Below are positions 44,867 through 52,791 of a stretch of DNA of 64,000 nt, piece after piece (positions within the stretch are counted from its first letter, which is position 1; every line of letters starts with the position of its first letter). Position numbers and translations under genes: made by a program. Under the pieces are notes generated by a model, which was not told the origin of the DNA, ran no database searches, and saw only the letters and a program-made list of their open reading frames with translations. Origin of the DNA: Pseudoalteromonas holothuriae (GTDB lineage: Bacteria > Pseudomonadota > Gammaproteobacteria > Enterobacterales > Alteromonadaceae); assembly GCF_945859825.1 (NCBI RefSeq), contig NZ_CAMAPC010000005.1, positions 1 to 64,000 on the forward strand, in the 5' to 3' direction.

Positions 44867-46219
44867 CTATTTACTAAATTCAAATTTCAAACTCAGTTTT
44901 GGTTTTTCCCCATAAGCCGTTATCGTATGAAGTTGAAATAAATCATAGCCTCGAGCACTATTGATTTCATTATAACTAGATAGAAGATTTTTCATTGCTT
45001 TCCCATTTGGTGATTTGAGTATTGTTGCATATCCATCATCTCCCTTCGTGAGTTGTTTTTTCCTCTCATCCCCCATAGCATATTCCATGGAAAGTATTGT
45101 AGGTTGATTGTCTATATGATTTTGGTAGATAACACTTGGAAATTTATCTGGTAGATCGAAAGCAGTCCCATTGTGCTTCCCTAATGACCGCAACCACTGT
45201 GAAAATATTGCATCCGTAGCATAAAAGTTCTTCCATGATGCCCGATAAAATTCAAGAATTACAATAGCTTCTTTTTTATATATATTATTGAAACTCGTTT
45301 TATCATTAGCACCTTCCGGAACTTTCCCTCCACCTGCAAACTCCTGCCACCCGTCTTTACCTTCCATCCTTTTCCTATCATCTTGAGTAACATCTGGGGA
45401 CCCTATATCACTCACTTCAACCCACCCCTGAAGATCAACAATTCGTGATTCATCATCTTTCAGAGCATCGGTGGTAATTTCTCTATCTATTTTTTCGACA
45501 CCAGAATCTATTTTATTTTTCCTTCCTCCTTTTAATACAATTTTCCTATCATTATCGTAATTATTCATTCGTGCTGTTAGTTTTATGGTGGGCTCAAATC
45601 TTTTCAATCCGATCTTTGTTTGTTCAACCAACTGAAACCCATCACTACCAATTAACCACCGGAATATTCCATTAAAACGTTTAAACCTAGAAGTATTCCA
45701 TCCACCATTTTTTTCCTCTTCTGCGAGCTGGATTACCTCTTTACATTGGCGAGTTTTTTCATCAACTATTGGCTCCAACCATTCCCACCTATTCTGAAAA
45801 TATTTAATATTAGTAGGCAATCCAGAAGGAAGAATATCTAATATTTCACGAATGGTTTTACTTGAAGCATTAAACTCTTCTTCTTTTGAGCTTAATTCAT
45901 CCTTAATTGAATCAATTTCTTTCAATTCCAACTCATTTAATGGACGCCTTTGAATTGGTTTGTGTGTTATAGCTACCCCATGCAATAGTCTCGGTGTAAC
46001 AGGGACTTGTGGCTTATCCGAAAATTGATATGATTGCTTCAGATTACTTTTTAGCTGAGTATCAGAATTTGTAACTTCTTGCAGCTTTCTTTGCGCTATA
46101 GCGTCAGCTCGATTATCCACAAACCCAAAACCTTGCTTCACGTCAGTTTTTTTTTGCGCAACAGAATTAGCAACCGCTCTATTTTTATTCTCTTTTGGCT
46201 TCTCTACTTGTTCATACAT
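44867..46219 (-). CDS. Putative eCIS effector, leader shared with the next gene, unknown toxin domain
   Basis: A 450-residue protein. Its first 50 residues agree with those of the 432-residue effector in about 38 positions, including KQGFGFVDNR (residues 29-37) and IAQRKLQ. That motif is common at the start of eCIS cargo proteins. PIQRR follows near residue 90. The remainder is hydrophilic, helical at first (about 95-160) and then beta-rich, ending KLSLKFEFSK, with no known enzyme motif. After the shared leader the two proteins are unrelated, which points to exchange of the C-terminal domain. It is flanked by the attC-like hairpin upstream and a half copy downstream. Confidence 0.65.
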   Translation of the reverse strand: MYEQVEKPKENKNRAVANSVAQKKTDVKQGFGFVDNRADAIAQRKLQEVTNSDTQLKSNLKQSYQFSDKPQVPVTPRLLHGVAITHKPIQRRPLNELELKEIDSIKDELSSKEEEFNASSKTIREILDILPSGLPTNIKYFQNRWEWLEPIVDEKTRQCKEVIQLAEEEKNGGWNTSRFKRFNGIFRWLIGSDGFQLVEQTKIGLKRFEPTIKLTARMNNYDNDRKIVLKGGRKNKIDSGVEKIDREITTDALKDDESRIVDLQGWVEVSDIGSPDVTQDDRKRMEGKDGWQEFAGGGKVPEGANDKTSFNNIYKKEAIVILEFYRASWKNFYATDAIFSQWLRSLGKHNGTAFDLPDKFPSVIYQNHIDNQPTILSMEYAMGDERKKQLTKGDDGYATILKSPNGKAMKNLLSSYNEINSARGYDLFQLHTITAYGEKPKLSLKFEFSK

Positions 46220-46250
46220 ATCTCAAACCTTTTTAAACTGGACTTTACCC

Positions 46251-46285
46251 ATTGTTATAGGCCTTCTTTCATTGCCTATAACAAT
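46251..46285 (-). repeat. Covarying hairpin upstream of the 450-residue effector
   Basis: ATTGTTATAGGC (46251-46262) pairs perfectly with GCCTATAACAAT (46274-46285), 32 nt before the effector start. A sister hairpin lies in the same place before the other effector at 47677-47712; the two differ at the stem base but each stays paired. Confidence 0.7.
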
Positions 46286-46330
46286 TAGGCTAAAAGACGT
46301 TTTCAATGGCTTTTAGGTTTTGTTATGGGC
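46274..46330 (-). repeat. Integron attC-like site between two effector genes
   Basis: Exactly 57 nt bounded by imperfectly complementary ends (GCCTATAACAA at 46274, TTGTTATGGGC ending 46330), with an inner pair CTAAAAG/CTTTTAG. The layout of outer boxes with AAC/GTT and inner boxes, and the length, fit a minimal attC recombination site. Read on the minus strand it directly follows the 432-residue effector, where a cassette attC should be. No integron integrase is present here, so this remains a candidate. Confidence 0.45.
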
Positions 46331-46348
46331 TTTATCATCATAATTAAA

Positions 46349-47647
46349 TTACGCTCGCCATCCAACTGCCCCATTGTCAGGAAAATGTTGTGGCGCTGCC
46401 CAGTTCGCAATATTTGCATTAAACACAAATTGCCTGTTTGGAGGGTTTACTGTTGTGGAAGAGTTCTTAATCTCACCCATTGATTGCAGTTGACGGGATT
46501 CAAAAACTGGTTCAGGAACACCATTAAGTGGAAAAGCAGGATTAACGACTGTTGCGCTTGGATTTGCCAGTTCATCAGGATTTACCCGCAGCCCTCTGCC
46601 AATTTGTTCAGGATTAGCCAACACAATTTTGTACCTATCGAAAAATTCCACCAATCCATCTATGTCATTTGATTGATTATGGTTAAGACTTCCTACGCTG
46701 TTATAAACACCTCTATTGATCGAAACTGGTAACATGTTAATACTTGCTCCAACAGGAGCATTTAGATTATTATCATTTATAAATCTGGCAATGGCTCTAT
46801 TGGCATTGGTGATTTCGCGTTTTTTAACGCCTATAGCAGCTCCAGTAAGTCCCGCGAGTTGCTGTATCTTATTCTTTAAATCTGTAATCAAAGGTCGTAA
46901 TCCTGCGACTGTAGCAGTGTAGGCTGTTTGAATATGTTCTATTGATGACTTTTGCGAAATAAGAAAAGCCTCATGAGAAAGAAAGCCAGTAGCAAACCCT
47001 TGTGCTCCAGCAGGAGCAAAGGCACCACCTATAAAGCCAGTCGTCAACCGATCCCTCAGCTGGGGTAATTTCATTTGAGGACCATGCCTTGCTACAGAAT
47101 GTCCTTGGCGGTTTGTCTCACTTTGTTGTACTAAAGTAGCAATAACCGCATTAGCATTTATTGGACTTGGCAGCTGTCCCAATTCTGTTGTGAAGAAGCT
47201 TAAAAAAGGTGATATGGCTCTGACCAATACTTTGATCTCATCAATAGAAGCAAAAGTAATTTCAGGATAAGCACCATCATTGATCACATTATATGTTGAC
47301 ACCTCTCTAGGAGTAAAACCCCATTTTTTTTGAGGATTTACTCCTGTATCATAGAGTTCTCCGCCTTCTCGAATACGCAATTGTATGGGGTTATCCTTAA
47401 CCTTTTCGGCTCTTTGGATGGGGTCTTGCTTTTTTGATGTATAATTGTTGTCTATATATTTAAGTTGAGTAGCTTGCTTAACTAGCTGATAACCATTTGT
47501 CATCTTTTGCAATGTTCTTTGCGCAACAGCTTCAGGTCGATTATCCACAAACCCAAAACCTTGCTTCTCATCACTTTTCTTCTGAGCAACTGAATTTGCT
47601 ACCACCCTACTTTTATTCTCTTTTGATTTCTCTACCTGTGCATACAT
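46349..47647 (-). CDS. Putative eCIS effector with shared leader and unrecognised C-terminal domain
   Basis: A 432-residue protein. Residues 1-50 are the shared leader, with KQGFGFVDNRPEA at 28-40 and AQRTLQKM, followed by DPIQRA and PIQLRI near 76-92. The toxin part begins with SVARHGPQMKLPQLRDRLTTG (about residue 185), a His-Gly motif followed by LxxRxxTG that occurs in several polymorphic toxin tips; I could not assign the family. The Ile/Leu-rich helical middle may be a pore or scaffold. It is coded directly upstream of the 450-residue effector with which it shares promoter region and leader. Confidence 0.65.
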   Translation of the reverse strand: MYAQVEKSKENKSRVVANSVAQKKSDEKQGFGFVDNRPEAVAQRTLQKMTNGYQLVKQATQLKYIDNNYTSKKQDPIQRAEKVKDNPIQLRIREGGELYDTGVNPQKKWGFTPREVSTYNVINDGAYPEITFASIDEIKVLVRAISPFLSFFTTELGQLPSPINANAVIATLVQQSETNRQGHSVARHGPQMKLPQLRDRLTTGFIGGAFAPAGAQGFATGFLSHEAFLISQKSSIEHIQTAYTATVAGLRPLITDLKNKIQQLAGLTGAAIGVKKREITNANRAIARFINDNNLNAPVGASINMLPVSINRGVYNSVGSLNHNQSNDIDGLVEFFDRYKIVLANPEQIGRGLRVNPDELANPSATVVNPAFPLNGVPEPVFESRQLQSMGEIKNSSTTVNPPNRQFVFNANIANWAAPQHFPDNGAVGWRA

Positions 47648-47676
47648 ATCTCAAACCTTTTAAATTTGTTTTCAGT

Positions 47677-47712
47677 GGTTGTTATAGGCTTTCTTCATTG
47701 CCTATAACAACC
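47677..47712 (-). repeat. Covarying hairpin upstream of the 432-residue effector
   Basis: GGTTGTTATAGGC (47677-47689) pairs perfectly with GCCTATAACAACC (47700-47712), a 13-bp stem. The core GTTATAGGC matches the hairpin at 46251-46285, whereas the first pairs differ in a compensated way. Confidence 0.7.
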
Positions 47713-47773
47713 CCAGATACACCACACCGTGTGTGGATGTGGCGTTTATTCTGACTATCTCATTATCATTTCT

Positions 47774-47816
47774 GGACTTTTAACACCTATTTTGGCTGTT
47801 AAAAGTCCAATTTTTT
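47774..47816 (+). terminator. Strong terminator on the plus strand
   Basis: GGACTTTTAACA (47774-47785) and TGTTAAAAGTCC (47797-47808) form a 12-bp stem with an 11-nt loop, followed by AA and six Ts (47811-47816). No plus-strand gene leads to it. A related hairpin follows at 47838-47881. Confidence 0.65.
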
Positions 47817-47837
47817 AAACTTCATCTACTTCCCATT

Positions 47838-47881
47838 AGCGGTGGCTCTTTAATACCCGCATGGGCTGTTAAAGCGCCGCT
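47838..47881 (+). terminator. Second hairpin with the same loop motif
   Basis: AGCGG...CTTTAATA and TGTTAAAG...CCGCT pair around a loop CCCGCATGGGC, then CTTTT. Stem ends differ from those of the hairpin at 47774 but the centre (TTTAAYACC...GGCTGTTAAAG) is shared, so they belong to one repeat family. Confidence 0.5.
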
Positions 47882-47896
47882 CTTTTGGTCATCTAT

Positions 47897-48235
47897 TCAC
47901 AACCCGTCAATCTCATCCAGCGGTGAACTTATCCCCTCAAAACCTTTCGTGGTTATGTGCGTATAAATTTCGGTCGTTTTAGAGCTAGAATGCCCTAGCA
48001 ATGCTTGGATACATCTCAAGTCGGTACCTCTTTCTAATAGGTGTGTAGCGAATGAATGCCGCAAAGTATGCAGCGATGCTTTTTTGTGGATTTTTGAACT
48101 CTGTAATGCTCGATAAAAAATTTTTCTTAGGCTGGTAGCTGAGTATTTACCGCCTTCAGCACCTTCAAATAAATAATGCTTAGGCCGATAAACACGGTAA
48201 TAGTCTCGTAATAATTCAAAGAAAAAAGGGGTCAA
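47897..48235 (-). pseudogene. Truncated tyrosine recombinase, C-terminal catalytic part
   Basis: About 112 codons with the last part of a tyrosine recombinase: HTLRH (residues 56-60), [15 protein letters not shown] with His82 and the nucleophile Tyr91. The N-terminal DNA-binding domain and the first catalytic arginine are lost. The extra domain of integron integrases is not visible, and the ISSPLD ending fits the general transposon-associated integrase type. The fragment starts beside GGGTCAAGTC, like the motif near the transposase remnant. It probably records an insertion that carried or rearranged cargo genes. Confidence 0.75.
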
Positions 48236-48301
48236 GTCACTTGCTTCATAATACTTAACTTAAAACAAAGCTTGTCAATTGGGCATGATGCTCTAACTTA
48301 A

Positions 48302-48670
48302 TTACATACTCTCTGCTCTTGCCCCTATCACATCGGCTTCATGTTCTAATTTTGGATCATCATTCACCGCTTGCCCTGCAAACTGGGTAGTGGCTTGTAC
48401 GCGGCCTTGCATTTGCTGGCCAATGTGAGCAAGCTCGTGGCCTAGGTGGCGGTCTTGCCCTGGGCTGATGTGTACTTCGCTGCCTTGAGCATAGGCGTGG
48501 GCGTTAAGTTGCGCAGGCTTAGATGAGTTGGTATGCACGTTTACGTGGCTTAAATCGACGCCCATCATGCTGCCTACGTTATCTTTTAAGCGTGCTTCTC
48601 GGCTCATGGCTTGGCGTTGCACGGGGAGCGTGTCGTGTTCTTGCTGCTTTTGATTAAGTGACTGGTACAT
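48302..48670 (-). CDS. Stand-alone DUF4157 protein, eCIS cargo-associated
   Basis: A 122-residue protein; the ATG at 48670 has AAGGA at ideal spacing. The start MYQSLNQKQQ and PVQR (16-19) follow the leader plan of the effectors. Residues 25-122 are the DUF4157 domain, with the metalloprotease-like HELAH (78-82) and the LEHEADVIGARA end. DUF4157 is strongly associated with eCIS cargo proteins. Normally a toxin domain follows; here the protein stops right after the domain, so it is a free-standing module or a remnant. A role in cargo loading or processing of the neighbours is inference. Confidence 0.82.
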   Translation of the reverse strand: MYQSLNQKQQEHDTLPVQRQAMSREARLKDNVGSMMGVDLSHVNVHTNSSKPAQLNAHAYAQGSEVHISPGQDRHLGHELAHIGQQMQGRVQATTQFAGQAVNDDPKLEHEADVIGARAESM

Positions 48671-48701
48671 TTTGATTCCTTGGAAAAGTGATGGCAAAGG
48701 T

Positions 48702-48833
48702 GAATGCCATTCGCTTAATAGATTCTGAGCTTCGTCAGGATGACAAAATAGCGTCTATTTGTAGTGGCAAAGTAAATTTGTGTGCTTTCGTCATTCTGAA
48801 CTTGTTTCAGAATCTCGTTGCATTGAGGCATTC
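48702..48833. repeat. REP-like nested palindromic element
   Basis: Two opposed copies of a palindromic unit, GATTCTGAGCTTCGTCAGGA (from 48721) and TTCTGAACTTGTTTCAGAAT (from 48794), lie within an outer pair GAATGCC (48702-48708)/GGCATTC (48827-48833). The unit type is frequent in many bacterial genomes as an intergenic repeat. It separates the fibre operon from the DUF4157 gene and may end or stabilise the fibre transcript. Confidence 0.65.
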
Positions 48834-48891
48834 GCAGTTCTGTTAAAAATGCAATTTGGGTGTAGCACTAATAAGTAAAAAATATGCGCTG

Positions 48892-49377
48892 TTAACGCAT
48901 TTTAATAATGTAACGAATGGGTTGAATGGGGTTATCAACCAACGGCGCTAGGTTAGGTGTGCCGTTTAGGCCATCGCAGACTAAAAAGCCGTCGGGTATT
49001 TGTGCGCCGCAATAAAGTAAAATACTGCCATTAGGCAAGCTGGCTGATTGCGTATTGGCATAAACCGAGCTCTGGCTCGGCGGTGCACTATAAACTTGGC
49101 TTGTTGGTGTTGTGGCACTTGATGAAGGGGCACCCAGTAGCTGCCCCTCAACAATTAAATCCCCTTGAATACACACACTTTGTTGAAAAACCGTGTTGGC
49201 TTGATGGTGTTCTGGCAGTGAAAAAGTGAGTATTTGCCCCGCTGCAGACGACTGCTTGGTAATGCCATCATCGCTTTGAATTAGCGCTGCATCTAAAAAC
49301 TCGGCAAACTGCGCCTGAGTGGGTTTAGCCCCAGTGATAAAGTAGCGCTTTAGTCGTTCACGTAGTGTGGTAAACAT
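48892..49377 (-). CDS. Tail-collar-type fibre protein of the eCIS
   Basis: A 161-residue protein. Its N-terminus (RYFITGAKPTQAQFAEFLDA, residues 11-30) has the same PTxxxF attachment motif as the two larger fibres. A Ser/Thr/Pro-rich linker follows, and the C-terminus has a phage tail collar motif: LPNGSILLYCGAQIPDGFLVCDG (about 113-135), which in phage fibres folds as a short trimeric knob. It is probably a short fibre or the distal knob of the 907-residue fibre coded upstream. Last gene of the second eCIS operon. Confidence 0.72.
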   Translation of the reverse strand: MFTTLRERLKRYFITGAKPTQAQFAEFLDAALIQSDDGITKQSSAAGQILTFSLPEHHQANTVFQQSVCIQGDLIVEGQLLGAPSSSATTPTSQVYSAPPSQSSVYANTQSASLPNGSILLYCGAQIPDGFLVCDGLNGTPNLAPLVDNPIQPIRYIIKMR

Positions 49378-49387
49378 GGGTTATTCG

Positions 49388-49888
49388 TTATGCCAACAGC
49401 GTACGTTCATTCCATACGCCACCCGATAGCTGGCAAATAATATGCTCAATAACTATACCTGCTCCATCAAAGCGCTTAACAACCACAACCGCATCTTCAG
49501 AGATAAGCTTCAGATCACCTTGCTCGATCACCAGCGTACCGGCTTGATCTTTAACTTGGTATATACCTTGCTGTTCTCCCTCTTGGATAAGAATACGATC
49601 ATCCACAACAACGTCTGTAATTGAATGGTTACTCAGTGTCATGATAGTGTTGTCTTCAGTGTCTGGCGTAAAATTGCTCAACTTAGCTTGTACTCGTCCC
49701 TTATAACCAAGCACATTGGCAATATCTTCAATGCGATGTAGGTCTGTGCTTTGTGTATCTAAATGGTGTTTCATATCTGTGCGTACCTTATAGATAGCAC
49801 TGTTTAACTGGTTAATATTTTGCGTTTGATTGCTATCTCGCGCACTGAGTTCTTCGAGCTTTTGGATCACGTTAACGAAGTTATTCAT
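49388..49888 (-). CDS. Fibre-associated protein of unknown family
   Basis: A 166-residue protein from the ATG at 49888, chosen for AAGGA 7 nt upstream. Residues 1-55 form a coiled-coil-like helix (VIQKLEELSARDSNQTQNI), and the rest is beta-rich (VVDDRILIQEGEQQGIYQV, then VVVKRFDGAGIVIEHI), like domains seen in phage tail proteins. It lies between two fibre genes and is likely a structural partner or short fibre. No family was recognised. Confidence 0.6.
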   Translation of the reverse strand: MNNFVNVIQKLEELSARDSNQTQNINQLNSAIYKVRTDMKHHLDTQSTDLHRIEDIANVLGYKGRVQAKLSNFTPDTEDNTIMTLSNHSITDVVVDDRILIQEGEQQGIYQVKDQAGTLVIEQGDLKLISEDAVVVVKRFDGAGIVIEHIICQLSGGVWNERTLLA

Positions 49889-49981
49889 AGGATTTTCCTT
49901 TGGTAGGTTTAAAGTTGAAGTGGCAAGCACAGTAAAGCTGCACAACGCTTGCTATTGGTGAAATGAACGTTTGTTAGTCTT

Positions 49982-52705
49982 TTAAGCAGTTGGAATATTG
50001 ACGACTTGCATGATATTGCCTTGTTCAAGGTAACTTAATCTAAATGAATTTGGATGTACATTTAGTAAAATATGATTTTGATCCGCCATTGCAAACAATA
50101 GATCATGATTTATTTCAAATGGCTGCCCATTGTTATAGCTGGCCAGAAGTGTGTTATTTACAATATCGATTACCGTAAAGTAGTGCTGATAATTTTGCCC
50201 AACTAAGGTTGAAAACCAAATACCTACTAAACGATCTTTTACGATGTAGAAGTCATGAATAGAGAGAGTATCCGATATACCTGATATTGAAAAATCAGTT
50301 TTAACGTTTTCATTTTGCGATAAAAAGAAACTATCTTTGTTGCCGTTTGTCCATGAGATCTGCCCCTCCCCTCCTTCTAAATAAAAAATTTGAGAATTTA
50401 GATAAGTTTTATTAAACATACCGTTATAAGTTGTCGCTAGATTAGTCACTACACCAGATGTAAAAGCAGTATTATCAAGGTCATAAACATCATTTTCTGT
50501 CAGCACTCTCACTACACTGCCATCGCCAACAAAAAGTGCCGTTACCTGTGCATTTACTGAGTGGGATGCAAATTCTCCCTGTGTGTTCATACGTAATATA
50601 AGCGACTCTACTGGTGCAGCACCAATCACTTCAATATGTACGTATAGGTAATCAATATCATGATAGAACGCTTTTATTTGATGCTCTTTGTCTACATACG
50701 CTGATTCAAAAAAGAATGCTTCTTGTTCTAAATCCAATGTGCCATCAATGGCAGAGCTTTCCTGTCGATAAAAATTAAGCCTTGCACCGGTCACTTCAAT
50801 CGCATACAGGCTGTTATTAAAACTATATAGATAAACATCATTTGGTCTTGGAAGTGCCAGTAAACCTGATTGGCCAAAAGCAAGGTCCCACCGCCCAAGC
50901 CTTTCTCTGATGATATGTTTACCCGAGCTATGCACCACGGTGTAGTATTGATAATCAAGAAATTGCGCTGTGCCGTATTGACCCATGTGAGAAACAGGCG
51001 TTAAATCTTTAAAACCATATTTATCCAGAAAATCAAAAGGCACTTCCATTTCGCGCAAGTGTGCTTTTAATGAACGCGCAAACCATGCATCAAAGTCCCA
51101 GTTTTGACCTGTTTCTGCGAACAAGCTAGCAGCCATTTGGCCCATAAAGATTTTCGACGCATCCAAGTTGCTTAGTCCACTGCCATTACCAATAAAACTG
51201 CCCGCTTGAATACTTGAGTTAACAACCGTGTCTCCCTGCGTAAAATCTAGTTGCGAAGGCAAACGTGTAATATCTAAACGACCACTAGTCATATTATCGG
51301 CGTTAAGATCCGTTAATCCTGTGCCATTGCCCGAAAACGTTTTGTTTTCAATGGTGCTCGCAATTTGATCACTGGCGATTTCACCTTGTAGGCTGCTCGC
51401 GTTAATGGCGGTGTTTTGTACTACTCCTTCAACCCAATTTTCATCGCCTTTAATCGTTAAGCCATCAAAAACGATACCGTCTCCAGGCTGGTAGTTAATA
51501 ACATCATTGCGCTTTCGCCATGTTAAACGCACTTGCGTATCAACTGTACTTACCTCACTCACAGTCCAAATTGTGTATTCTAAGTGGCCGCCCTTTAACA
51601 CTTCAACGGATATGCCAGCAGATAGCTCTTGCTCAGGAGTGTTATCAAAATCCTCTGCCAATAACCATTCTTGATCTGCTTGTGCTACCCAAACTTTGTT
51701 TTCTGAAAGCTCAGTTTGAGCACTAAATAACACCCTATCGCCAGTTTGAATAAGATAGCCATTAACAGGCCCTGTTGGTACACCAACGTTCAAATCATAG
51801 TTGTCAGTAAACACTGTCGCGACTTCTTTTTTAAACTTGATGCCCGCTTGAAGCAATGCTAATTCGCTATCAACATAGTTTTTATTCACCTCCAACGCAG
51901 TTTTTAAATCTCCCGCAGAGATCATGCTGTTAGTGGCGCCAATTGCTAATTCGTTGCTATTGGCAAACTTTGCTATCCCCTCAGTAGATTGGTTGGCTTT
52001 ACTCAACAGTGTTTTACTCACCTGACCGCTTTTTAAGTTACTGGCATTGAGGTCAGAAATTTGTGAGCCATTGCCCGACAAATGACCTGTGATGTTTGTC
52101 GCACTAATTGAGGTCGTTTTGCCCTCGCGCACAAGGTTAATGTCATCCGACAGTCGTGCGTTGTCTATAGTGCCTGAACTGATGTTATCTGCATTTAAGT
52201 CACTCACCTGAGCGCCATTGCCCGACAAGTTGCCTGAGATGTTTGTCGCACTAATTGAAGTCATTTTACCGTCGCGCACAAGGTTAATGTCATCCGACAG
52301 TCGTGCGTTATCCAAGGTGCCTGAAGTAATGTTATCTGCATTTAAGTCACTCACCTGAGCGCCATTGCCCGACAAATGACCTGAGATGTTTGTCGCACTG
52401 ATTGAGGTCGTTTTGCCGTCGCGCACAAGGTTAATGTCATCCGCCAGTCGTGCGTTGTCTATAGTGCCTGTGATGAGCTGACCTGCGTCTAAATTGCTCA
52501 ATGCATTGCCATCACCTACAAAAGCTTTAGCCGTCACTTTAGAATCTGCGCCGTTTTGTGTTAAATCTACCTGCTCTGGCAGGCGCTCATTATCAATTTG
52601 GTCAGTGGTTGCAGCATCAACAAGTGTGCCAAATTCTTCTTGGGTGGGTATATCACCACGTTGAAAATAGCTTTTTATTTCAGCATTACGATCTGAAGTA
52701 CTCAT
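49982..52705 (-). CDS. Second large eCIS tail fibre
   Basis: A 907-residue fibre. Residues 12-32 (SYFQRGDIPTQEEFGTLVDAA) carry the PTxxxF motif shared with the other fibres. Residues 84-230 are three tandem repeats of 49 residues (NARLxDDINLVRxGK...NADNI). Around 290-340 is a domain similar to those between shaft segments of phage fibres. From about residue 560 on there is a large beta-rich C-terminal head that may be a propeller or a receptor-binding domain. AAGGA precedes the ATG. The DNA of the repeats is nearly identical, so copy number may vary. Confidence 0.8.
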   Translation of the reverse strand: MSTSDRNAEIKSYFQRGDIPTQEEFGTLVDAATTDQIDNERLPEQVDLTQNGADSKVTAKAFVGDGNALSNLDAGQLITGTIDNARLADDINLVRDGKTTSISATNISGHLSGNGAQVSDLNADNITSGTLDNARLSDDINLVRDGKMTSISATNISGNLSGNGAQVSDLNADNISSGTIDNARLSDDINLVREGKTTSISATNITGHLSGNGSQISDLNASNLKSGQVSKTLLSKANQSTEGIAKFANSNELAIGATNSMISAGDLKTALEVNKNYVDSELALLQAGIKFKKEVATVFTDNYDLNVGVPTGPVNGYLIQTGDRVLFSAQTELSENKVWVAQADQEWLLAEDFDNTPEQELSAGISVEVLKGGHLEYTIWTVSEVSTVDTQVRLTWRKRNDVINYQPGDGIVFDGLTIKGDENWVEGVVQNTAINASSLQGEIASDQIASTIENKTFSGNGTGLTDLNADNMTSGRLDITRLPSQLDFTQGDTVVNSSIQAGSFIGNGSGLSNLDASKIFMGQMAASLFAETGQNWDFDAWFARSLKAHLREMEVPFDFLDKYGFKDLTPVSHMGQYGTAQFLDYQYYTVVHSSGKHIIRERLGRWDLAFGQSGLLALPRPNDVYLYSFNNSLYAIEVTGARLNFYRQESSAIDGTLDLEQEAFFFESAYVDKEHQIKAFYHDIDYLYVHIEVIGAAPVESLILRMNTQGEFASHSVNAQVTALFVGDGSVVRVLTENDVYDLDNTAFTSGVVTNLATTYNGMFNKTYLNSQIFYLEGGEGQISWTNGNKDSFFLSQNENVKTDFSISGISDTLSIHDFYIVKDRLVGIWFSTLVGQNYQHYFTVIDIVNNTLLASYNNGQPFEINHDLLFAMADQNHILLNVHPNSFRLSYLEQGNIMQVVNIPTA
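52016..52456. repeat. Three 147-bp tandem repeats within the fibre gene
   Basis: They encode residues 84-230 of the 907-residue fibre. The copies differ at only a few positions, indicating recent duplication or gene conversion. Confidence 0.75.
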
Positions 52706-52791
52706 AATTGTCCTTTGTAATCTGTAGATAAATATTGGTATCAGCTAGGGAACAAATCCCCATAAAAGCCGAATAAAAAATGACGTGATAT

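Noticed and set aside
47897..48235. Integron integrase
   Set aside because: The additional domain between the catalytic patches of IntI proteins is not visible; the fragment fits a general transposon-type recombinase better.
52016..52456. CRISPR array or intergenic repeat
   Set aside because: The repeats are in frame and encode three 49-residue fibre units; no spacers.
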